A DNA stretch of 64,000 nt from Pomphorhynchus laevis. Lineage: Eukaryota > Acanthocephala > Palaeacanthocephala > Echinorhynchida > Pomphorhynchidae. Numbering within the stretch: position 1 is the first letter of the stretch; each line of letters begins with the position of its first letter. Shown piece by piece: positions 44,174 through 53,837 of this stretch. Location of the stretch: contig WNNJ02003018.1 in NCBI GenBank assembly GCA_012934845.2, positions 213,329-277,328 on the forward strand, read 5' to 3'. The position numbers were made by a program, and so were the translations under genes. The notes beneath the pieces were generated by a model that saw only the letters and a program-made list of their open reading frames with translations, was not told the origin of the DNA and did not search any database.

Positions 44174-47100
44174 TGTTAAGATCCAAAGTGAGGCTAAAGT
44201 AGCTTTATTGAAAACATCTACAAAACAAATAACATTAAAACACAAGTTAGTTAATTCACGACATTCTCCTCCGCCAAACATAATCTCGTAGATACGCGGG
44301 AGTAGCTTTATTTCGCACGGGTCTTTCGTTGCTCTGCAGAATTTCATTTCCTTTCTCGTCGGATATTTTGAAAGTATCGTTTAAAGTATCGTCGTCCGTA
44401 CTCACAGTTTTATCATCGATGTAGCTGGTATCAGGGTTATAGCTGCTTTCAATATCATCTTTAGTAGTAGTTGTAAGTTGTGATGTATCGTTCGTACATT
44501 CATGATCTTCTATCATTAGATTTTGGCAGCTATCTCCACCTGACAACCGTTGTCCGATATCGAAACCGGGAGCCACGTCCCTTAAAGAAACCGCACCTTG
44601 TCGTTGATTAGGATATTCGATGATAGCGTATTTGTTGTTAGCAGTCACAAGTTTAGCTGGACAACCTATTGGTTCATATTTCGATTCACGTCTATGATTC
44701 CGGACAAGTACAGATGCACCATCGGTCATCCATTTTGAAAACGTTTTGCCTTCATTACTCTTTCTGGGGTAAGAAAATATCCGTTCGTGAGGTGTGTAGT
44801 TGGTTGAAGTACATAAAAGACTCCTTATGCTATTGAAGTGCTCTTGGTAATATTATTTGCCACTGATGAATATACATTCGTTCACTTCGTAACGTGGTAG
44901 TTATAGCTGTCCAAATTGTTGAATTGTATCGTTCGCATTGCCCGTTACCTCTTGGGTTGTACGGTGTTGTGGAACTGCTAGCGATTCCTCTCTCACTGAG
45001 AAATTGTCTGACATCCGATGACAGAAACGACGTACCTCTATCCGAATGAATATATTCTGGACAACCAAAAATAGCAAATATTTCGTCCAAACAATGATAC
45101 ACAGTTTTAGCAGACATATCGGGGCACGCGTAGGCAAATGGAAACCGACTATACTCATCAATCACAACAAGGAAGAAACGGGATCTTGAATTACTCGGTA
45201 ATGGTCCTTTGAAATCTATGCATAATCGCTCAAAAGGGCGGGTAGCTTTAATTACATGAGCCGTACAGGTATTTGAAAATCGAGGCTTAGAAAATTTACA
45301 AGCTTCACAACGTTCACAAATATTTTTCACATCATTTACTGAGAATGGAAGATTCCGTGATCTGACATAATGAGTTAACCGTCGTACACCGGGGTGACAT
45401 AATGATTCGTGAAGTTCTTGTAATCCTCTATCGAAATTGGAAGTAGCACATATTCTAGATAAGGTATCTGCTGGTCCATTCAAAGATCCCGGGCGGTAGA
45501 ATATTTCAAAATCGTAATTGGCCAATTCTGCTTTCCAACGTTGTATTTTGTCGTTTTTTATCTTGCTTCCGTTTAGTTGATTGAATATAAAACTAACTGA
45601 TCTTTGGTCTGTGATGATTTTAAAATGCCTTCCGATAAGAAAATGTCGCCACTTAATAAGGGATTCCACTATGGCTAAAGCCTCTTTATCGATTGCTGCC
45701 CATCTCTGCTCGCTTACAGAAAGTTTTCTTGAAAAAAAAACGCAATCGGACGACCGTCTCCGTTCAGTGTAGCCGCAATGCACGTTTCAGAAGCGTCTGT
45801 CTCGACTGTTAGCGCTTGAGCGTTATCGATGTGGTATAAAGAAGCACTCGCAATATCTGCTTTAAGCTTTTCAAATGACAGTTTTGATTCAGCGTTCATA
45901 GGGAATGAAGAGTTTCTCAAGAATTCAATCTTTTGTGAAATTTCTGGGATCCAAGACGAGTAGTAAGCAAAGAGTCCAATACTTCGTTGTAAGGATCTGA
46001 CATCGTAGGGGGGAGTTCATGTAAAGCCTGCGCTCTGTCCGGATCTGGTTTCAGTACTCCTTGACAAATTAAGTAGCCTATAAGCTTTATTTCTTTCTTG
46101 TTAAATTCACATTTAGTTGTATTCATTGTGAGCCCGCACTTGGTAGCGACACTGTTGAATTTGCCCAGATTTTCGTCGTGTTCTTGTTGGGTCATTCCGC
46201 AAATTGTAATGTTATCTAGAAAGGCAAATGTAATTTTTAATTCATTTGTTTCAATCATGTGATCCATACATCGCTGAAAGCATGACACTGTATTCTTCAA
46301 ACCAAAGGGCAATCTCGCAAAGCAATATAATCTTCCATCTGCTTCAAAGGCAGTATATAGTCTATCGTCTGGATGTAGAGGAACTTTATGATAAGCAGAC
46401 TGTAAGTCAATTGTAGAAAACCATTTGTATCTACTAATTTCATACACAAGACCTTGTAAGTTTGGCAAAAGATAGGCATCCAGCAATATATATTTATTTA
46501 TTGTTTGTGAGTAATCAATAACAAGCCTGCGTTTATGTCTCTCCGAGCGCGTAACTACCACTTGAGCTCGCCATGGTGAAATACAAGGTTCGATAATCCC
46601 ATCTTTCAATAACTTCTGAACCTCCGATCGAATAAAATCACGATCGGCTGGATTATACCGGCGAGACCTCGTTGCAATAGGAATGCAATGTTCATTTAGA
46701 TGTGAAAATGGTCGAACTGGCTTGAAATCTATAGGTCGCAAAGCAGCAATTACCAATTCTTTTCTAGGACCATTCAATTTTAGTTTGAAACTCTTATGCT
46801 CATTCATAAAATCCATCCCCAATATTGCTTCGGTACATAAGTCGTCCAGAACATGAAATATAATGTTTTTATAAATTCGGGACTTGTAGATGATGGGCGT
46901 AGTGACATGGCCTTTAGTTAAAGTCTTGAAGCGATTAGTGGCTATTGTAATAGGCCGTATATCTCTGATGATAGGCAATTTCATCTTACTCACAATATCA
47001 GTTCGAATAAAACTATAACAACTCCCTGTGTCAAACAAACACTCTACTCTTTTGTTGCAAATGGATATTTGGTCTACAGCTTTTCGGTCAGACAGTATTG

Positions 47101-48055
47101 AAGAAATGCACGCAGAGTATTTATTACGACCGAATTGTGAAGATCGACACGCTCTTGCAAAATGTCCTTCCTTCTGACATTTATGGCAAATTGAATTTTT
47201 TGCCGGACAAGATTCTCGACTATGCTTTGATTGACTTCCACAAAAAAAAGCACTTCCAATTACTTTTGATTGTTGCAACTACTCTATCATTCATTTGTGC
47301 CAGTTGATCTGCCGCCTCTTCCTTTCTGCTGTCGGAAACATGAGCTAGTCGATAATAAGGTCCTTCGATTACCGTTGAACGTTTTTCCGCACTTTCCATA
47401 GCTTTTGCAATTTCAAAAGCGTCTGTTAGTGTTAAGGTACAGTTTTCAAGTAAACGTTCTCTAATTTTCTTTGAGGAAATACCCGCTATGAACGCATCTA
47501 GAATTGCCTGATCTTGGTGATCTTGTGCCGATACTTCTTCGAACTTACATTCTGAGGCTAGTTGCTTTAAACTATTAGTGTAGTGTTGAATATCTTCTGC
47601 ATCTTCTTGTCTCCTCGCGAATAGTATATATCGAGCATAAATGACATTGGTCGGTCACTCAAACATCGATCGAAGCGTCTTGATAGCTTTTGCATAACCA
47701 GACAGTTGTTGAATTGACTTGAAAATTTGAGGAGAAACGTAATTACGCAGTAACGTTAATCGAATCTCACACGGAGCTCCGATGTGTTCGATAAACGCTT
47801 TGAATGTTGATAGCCAATGTTTCCAAATATCCGCTCCGTTTGGGTCTTCTGTGTCTATTGTAAGTTTACTTGGCTGCAGATATCGTGCATAATCAACGTT
47901 CGCCAATCCGTTTCCGACTGGGTCCATCTTGACAACAAATGCTCACACAAATGTTTTCAATAAATTGTTAAGATCCAAAGTGAGGCTAAAGTAGCTTTAT
48001 TGAAAACATCTACAAAACAAATAACATTAAAACACAAGTTAGTTAATTCACGATA
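44174..48055 (-). mobile_element. Ty3/gypsy-like LTR retrotransposon fossil
   Basis: A minus-strand LTR element of 3.9 kb with very short terminal repeats (90 bp; 44174-44263 and 47966-48055), beginning TGTTAAGATCC on the plus strand and differing at one base. The 5-bp target duplication is TCTGG. Parts in order: gag with a CCHC knuckle, protease, reverse transcriptase, RNase H, an integrase with zinc-binding and catalytic-core regions, and a short C-terminal part. It is broken in roughly half a dozen places. The near-identical LTRs suggest a recent insertion, though 90 bp gives little dating power. It is younger than LINE C, into which it is inserted. Confidence 0.85.
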
Positions 48056-49378
48056 TCTGGCAAATTCATGATTTGTATCATCCACTTCGAGATTGCCTTC
48101 ATTTGCGCTCATCCAATATCCTCCGAGGCCATGGTTTAACTCTGCGACGTGAAAGGATAAGAAAATCACGAGCTGTCTAATTTGATCGGCGAGTTGTATC
48201 TCTGTGGAATAGGCTTGGAGAGTCAACAGTGTGCAGTAGCAATATCAACGAATTCAAAAAGAAATTACGGATGGAGGATGCCATGGGGAAAGCTGCTTTT
48301 CCGTATTTGTGATACTTTTATTATATTTTCTTTTTTTTCTGCAGTGAACCAGCCAATTAAGCCATGCTTTTATGTGCTGTTGAAACGTTAATAATAAGCA
48401 TACGGCAAGAAAGTAAAAATTTATAAATATTACCTCCCTTGCCAAACTTACAGCCGAACGTCAAACCTACAAAGGATTTGAAATGGCTTCGATCAACGAT
48501 GTTTCTCGCAATTTGAACGCATATGGAATGCTTCACCGTATTTGTGTATCACCTACGCTGACAGTAGGACGAATCCCTTGGAGTTTACGAAATAAAGCAG
48601 CACGCATTTGTACCAATCTTATCGAGGAGGCACTAGAACATAAATCGCCATCTAGCTGGACCAGCCTTTTGGGGTTGGCAAAAGTGTGCCTAGCAGATCA
48701 TTCAGATGATCACCGAAGTGTACGAAAACACATAGAGAATGCACTAAAGTTAGCCGAAAACAGGCAGTTTGGCACTTCCTTTCTCGCGCATGTTTGTGCT
48801 CAACAAACGACCCGACCTAAACACAGCAAATCAAAGCCAATTACAATCTAACTGGTGCGACAGGGAAACTACTGAAAAGCAATGAAACGAATATCGTCAT
48901 TACGGCTGGAGCCGTTCACAGAACAGACACACTGTGCGCTCACAGATTTGCACCCACCCGATAAAGATATTATAACTTCAATCCCAACGGCAGAACACGG
49001 TATTGTCATCGATTCGGATACCGTTCGTGATTCAATTTTCTCATTCCCCTCTGCATCGTCACCAGGTTGTCTGGGTTTAAGAGCCGAACACCTGCAAGAC
49101 ATGATCACAGCAGATCAGTCTGGAAAGCTTCTAAGCCGCCTGACACATATGATAAATTATATGGCAGCCGGTGACCTTCCTGTCGAAATATCTCGATATT
49201 TTGCGGGTGCAGATTTTATCGCTCTAGAAAAACCAAATAAAGGTATACGCTTAATAGCGTCAGGAGATTTTTTACGGAGAATGCGTGCCAAGTGCATTTA
49301 CACGAAGATGCGCGATAAATTCACTCAAATATTTCAACCACAACAGGTCGGCGTTGCAGTGGCAAATGGCGCAGATTA

Positions 49379-49852
49379 TTATTATTACGACCGAATTGTG
49401 AAGATCGACACGCTCTTGCAAAATGTCCTTCCTTCTGACATTTATGGCAAATTGAATTTTTTGCCGGACAAGATTCTCGACTATGCTTTGATTGACTTCC
49501 ACAAAAAAAGCACTTCCAATTACTTTTGATTGTTGCAACTACTTTATCATTCATTTGTGCCAGTTGATCTGCCGCCTCTTCCTTTCTGCTGTCGGAAACA
49601 TGAGCTAGTCGATAATAAGGTCCTTCGATTACCGTTGAACGTTTTTCCGCACTTTCCATAGCTTTTGCAATTTCAAAAGCGTCTGTTAGTGTTAAGGTAC
49701 AGTTTTCAAGTAAACGTTCTCTAATTTTCTTTGAGGAAATACCCGCTATGAACGCATCTAGAATTGCCTGATCTTGGTGATCTTGTGCCGATACTTCTTC
49801 GAACTTACATTCTGAGGCTAGTTGCTTTAAACTATTAGTGTAGTGTTGAATA
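49379..49852 (-). mobile_element. Gag fragment of the gypsy-like element, inside E2
   Basis: About 474 bases nearly identical to 47123-47600 of the LTR element. It has no LTR. The end nearest gag 3' (49370-49385) runs into an ATTATTATTATTA tract, which resembles the AAT tails of the LINEs here. A fossil fragment only; it covers the knuckle region and part of the upstream gag. Confidence 0.7.
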
Positions 49853-50234
49853 ATTCATTAAGTTCGACGATTGCATGAACAGATGCACACCTCGGAAAAT
49901 TGGGTACAGGCGAAAGTAAATGTATCGAACGCATTTAACGCAGTTGACAGGCAATGTTTTATTGACGCAATCGACATTGAAACACCTTCTATCGGACTGT
50001 TGATCAAATAGTGCTACTCGCGACCATCAAAATTACGATGTGGAGCAGCAAAAAGCCTAACATCGTCAGCAGAAGTACGACAAGGGGACCCTCTGAGCCC
50101 ATTTTTTTCGCCATGGCAATTCAACCGATTATTCGGAAAGTCGACTCGATCACAGGTATCGGTTTTAATGAGTGATATTTGGACGATGGAATAATCGGAG
50201 GCGAACCCGGGGTAGTTGCAATCACATTAAACAT

Positions 50235-50898
50235 TATTATTGTTGTTTCAACGGCTTACAAGCAGAGGTTTAAATAGCCGGTTCACATGAAATAAAAATC
50301 AACAAAATCATAAAAACTTTACAGTCTATAGGGGAACACTTCCATGCGCATAGCAGCATCCACCCGTAATCCGGACTTGAATGCTGAGGCACCACTGCTG
50401 CAATCAGTCCTTCCATCCAGTTTGTTCCAAAGTCCAACTACTCTTCGTTGAAATTGTATACACCGGGACTTTTTGACTAAATTCCGGCTCAAAGTCAAAC
50501 TGTGTCCGCGAAGGAATGCTGACTGTCGCAGTTGTAAACACATCCGAAGATGATGATTTGAAGAACGAAGAATTCGCCACACCATATTCATATCGATATA
50601 CTGACGGGTCCAAGAAACGGTCTCAAGCCGAAGACATTGCAAACGACACTCATAGGGCATTTGCGCCAAGATCGGCGCCAACTTTGTTGTACGACGAAGC
50701 ACTCTCTCAGAGATCAAGTGTTCCCAAACTGCGCATGGGTATACACAAGGGGCCGCATACAACAACCGGCTCAGAACGTGAGCCAAAATTAGAGGCCGAA
50801 GAGCAACCGGATCAAGAGCTAAGAATGTGCGCCTAACGACCCCTACCATCTTATTAGCGTTGGCACATGCAAGAGCGGTTACATAATTACAACCGCTC
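50235..50898 (-). mobile_element. LINE G, 5'-truncated CR1-group insertion in E2
   Basis: 664 bases on the minus strand, flanked by the 6-bp repeat AAACAT (50229-50234 and 50899-50904). It encodes the RT C-terminal region: RRTFLALDPVALRPLI, LAHVLSRLLYAAPCVYP, RLETVSWTRQYIDMNMVWR and LRGHSLTLSRNLVKKSR. The sister text in LINE C is recognisable throughout. The 3' end has an AATAATAATG tail. Without the insertion E2 reads on in frame (AITLNMIANELEKIG). Confidence 0.8.
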
Positions 50899-52339
50899 AA
50901 ACATGATTGCAAATGAGCTGGAAAAAATCGGATTATCAATGAATTGTCAAAACATCGAATTAATAGGCCACACAGAAGCAATTATCTCAACGCAGACAGG
51001 ATGGACTCATGCTCCACACATCAAGACTGATGGTAATTTCACTCTTTTGGGATGCCCAATTGGTTCGTGAGAGTTTGTAGAAGCATATCTCATAAATAGT
51101 TGCTTTCCAAACCTAGTAAATGACACAGAACTTGTCGCGTCACTTCCGGACGCTCATGTGGCTTACCTGCTATTGCGCCACTGTGCTTCCGCTCAACGAA
51201 TAGCATTCCTAATGAGGAATGTAGATCCAGCAAGTACTGAACTTTTCTGTAAGCTGTTTGATAATGCTGTGATACGGGCGATGGAAATCATCGCTTTAAT
51301 ACAACTGTCAGCACGAACACGATCTCAAGTTGAGCTCTCACTAAAAATGGGCGGTCTGAGCCTTATAAACACAAGCAAACACAGAGCGGTAGCCTTTGCA
51401 GCAAGCGTCACCACAGTGGCTGCGTTAGTAAACCAGATTCCGAATACATTTCCTGCCTTTGTAAACGCGAATGAAATACTTGCGCTACACGGAGCAGACG
51501 TGGAACATCAGGCTTCATCTACAAGACAACATCAAATATCGTCCAAAATTGACTTAATGGAGCGGAAAAATCTATTAGATACTGGAGATGATCGGACAAG
51601 AGCCAGACTAATAGCGGTATCCCAGCCACATGCGAACGCGTGGTTACAATGCGCCCCAAATCGAAGTCTCAACCAAGCTCTTACCGATTAAGAATTTACA
51701 ATTCTTATAAGAATGTGGTTAGGCCTGCAAATTGCTCCAAGTGACTACCGTTGTAGTCGATGTTTTCGAAACGCAGATGCTGAGAGCGTCCATGCACTAA
51801 CTTGCAACTACGGTGGTTTTCCAGGAATGCGTTATAATGGAATTCGTCACGTCGTTCTCCAGGCGGCACAATCAGCAGGAATGCATGTGGGTTGCGAGGT
51901 TCGCAACCTTGTCCAAAATCTTCAAGAACGGCCAGCCGATATTCTGATCTACGGGGATCCTTCAGATGCTATAGATTTCGCGGTAACACATCCACTACAG
52001 AAATCCTTTCTTCGCCAGTCAGCTTATGTGCTTGGTTACGCGACTGCGCAGTACGCATCATCGGTCAAAGATAGGAAGTACCGTGCTAAAATGATTGAGG
52101 CGGGATATAACTTCATACCTGCAGTCTTGGAGTGTTACGGCGGCTGGAATATGGAAGGGGAGAAAATCATCAGACGAATCGCCCGATCCTTAGCAATTCG
52201 ATTATCTCTACCATACAGCATCGCATCTGCACGGCTCTTTCAACGAATATCAATGTCACTCATTAAAGGAAATTCAAAAGCTATATTATCTAGCATTGAT
52301 CTGTTGAACTGACAGTATTACGAGATAGCTAACCCCATA

Positions 52340-53266
52340 ATGGAGAATCCCACACGGAGAATGAACCCCTTCCAGGTGTTTGATCTGGCTGGTGAGGAGC
52401 AGTCTCGCGCTGCACTTGAGACAGAAAATGTCAGAAAGGTGTGTGCGAAGGCGCAATCTGATGTCCCCGATTGTGAAATGTCACAAGAACATGCATCTGA
52501 CATCGAATCAATTATTAACAAATATGCGGAATCTGCGAGAGAGGAAACTTCTTTGTATAAGTCCGATGCAGACAAAAACTTATTCGAACAACATGACTCT
52601 CACGATAAATCTAGAACGGACACGTGGAAGCTGCGCTGCTCAGCAGCTAAAGGGTTTTCTACTGTATTTTATAACCAGCTCAATGATTACGGGATTGTGG
52701 TCCGCGAGGTCTCCAGCGATGTTAACTGCCTATTTCACGCCCTCTCTGACCAGATGACGGGTAATCTTGATAATCATTTCGAGTATCGTGCGAATGTTTG
52801 CAACTACCTTGAGGCCAACAAAACAGAGGTTGCACATTTATTCGCGAACTTTGACAAATCGATCGCACAACTTCGAAAACCTTGCGTGTTTGCCGGAAAT
52901 GAGGCACTGGTGACTTTTGCTCTCCTCAAAGGCGTTTCCATTGTCATTCACCAGGAAGGAATTAGGCCATGGATTATTAACAGCAGCACGATTAGCGGGG
53001 ATTGTAGCCAGGATCCTTTGCATCCCCTTCACATAACAGAGATCCGGGCTCCTTCTTTGTTGGACGACTAGAGCGCTAGCGAAAATAGTTGTGAAGCGAA
53101 TTGGTAAATCGAAGTTGAGGCGATGGAGTTTTACATTTCATATCACCACAACGAGCATTACAATAGCCTGCGGAGGATAGACAGCGACTGCGACGGACCA
53201 GCTTCAGTCAACCTTCGTGATTTGTGGCCGCAGAGTGACACAACGCTACCCACAATAAGAGGGTAA
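52340..53266 (+). pseudogene. OTUD3-like OTU cysteine protease segment carried by E2
   Basis: The open part 52340-53071 encodes 243 residues. After an acidic, Glu/Lys/Ser-rich first 110 residues comes the OTU domain: VREVSSDVNCLFHALSDQM (catalytic Asp and Cys), FEYRANVCNYLEANKTEV, LRKPCVFAGNEALVTFALL and VSIVIHQEG, matching the OTUD3 type of deubiquitinase. The final block with the catalytic His, YISYHHNEHYNSLRRID, lies in the same frame at 53126-53180, beyond two in-frame stops (53069 and about 53104). Thus all three catalytic residues are encoded, but the copy is interrupted. OTU enzymes remove ubiquitin. The position after the REL endonuclease parallels the LIM segment of E1. Confidence 0.7.
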
Positions 53267-53336
53267 CCGCTAAACCCTTAACTCACACTCATCGTACTGC
53301 TAGTTTTATTGTTTGATTCTATTTTATTGACTCTGT

Positions 53337-53837
53337 ATAATAATGCATTCATAACTATTAATTAAATGATATCTTAAAAAAAGATAATTTATTTGTAAGA
53401 ATTATTAAGTTTTGTCTACCCCAAACTTTCTTGTTTATCATACAAATCAACGATCAATTTTGAACTGACTTTACGAAATGGTAGCGTTAGTTATTCAGTA
53501 TGTTAGCTTCCTTACAACACTAGAGTGATATGACGTACTAGAGTTATTACATCCAGGTATGTCAAATGTAGAAGCTAATGGCTCAAATATGTTAAATATG
53601 AAAACTAAAGTGGCCACCGTTTAACATTTGTAATAGAGGAATGACATTATTCGCTTTGGGTGAATTTATAACTAGACAAAAAAAATATTTTTTTTCTGAT
53701 TTCGTTTCGAAGATCTAATGATAATAAAACATAAAAATATAGTTTGGTATGCTTATAAAAACGTTTCAGATCTGTTTCGTTATAAAAATAGACAAAACAT
53801 CTATAGATACAAAATGATCTTTTAAGTCTGATAAGTT
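53337..53837. other. Spacer between E2 and TFIIB, no gene seen
   Basis: AT-rich. It probably contains the TFIIB 3' untranslated region and poly(A) site on the minus strand. No coding motif seen. Confidence 0.4.

Larger units (their letters stand above)
40560..48398 (+). mobile_element. LINE C, CR1-group, split by a gypsy-like element
   Basis: A plus-strand LINE, sister of LINE B. The leader (40560-40890) holds AGAACCTAAA-type repeats (40678-40770). ORF1 starts near 40880, the ORF2 frame opens at about 41425, the endonuclease and RT run to 44173, and the remainder lies at 48056-48312 beyond the LTR element. The 3' end has TTAATAATAAG at about 48389-48398, as in LINE B. The flank repeat TCTGG (44169-44173 and 48056-48060) marks the LTR insertion. 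Several stops and frame changes occur. Confidence 0.8.
48483..52312 (+). pseudogene. E2 RT and restriction-like endonuclease ORF (broken, twice interrupted)
   Basis: RT blocks: SSPGCLGLRAEHLQDMI (49058), YFAGADFIALEKPN, KVNVSNAFNAVDRQ (motif A, about 49915), EVRQGDPLSPFF (50080) and a degraded motif C with LDDGIIGG-like text (50180). After LINE G: MIANELEKIGLSMN, FTLLGCPIGS and AYLLLRHCASAQR. 51713-52312 holds the CCHC finger CSRCFRNADAESVHALTC and the endonuclease block LQERPADILIYGDPSDAIDF, AVTHP and VKDRKYRAK. The frame ends SSIDLLN at 52312. Several stops in the first half; the last 200 codons are clean. Confidence 0.7.
48399..53336 (+). mobile_element. E2: REL-endonuclease LINE carrying an OTU-protease segment
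   Basis: A second member of the E1 type, directly after the end of LINE C. Order: an N-terminal region (48483-48851, homologous to E1 19870-20000: RIPWSLRNKAARICTNLI, SSWTSLLGLAKVCL), RT, CCHC finger and restriction-like endonuclease, an OTU segment (52340-53266) and a T-rich tail (TAGTTTTATTGTTTGATTC) similar to that of E1. Two later insertions interrupt it: a gag fragment (49379-49852) and LINE G (50235-50898). Total length is about 3.8 kb without these. No clear target duplication was found. Confidence 0.7.

Noticed and set aside
48391-53350. Target duplication for E2 (AATAAT-GCAT on both sides)
   Set aside because: The likeness is short, needs a gap and overlaps the AAT-rich end of LINE C, so it may be chance.
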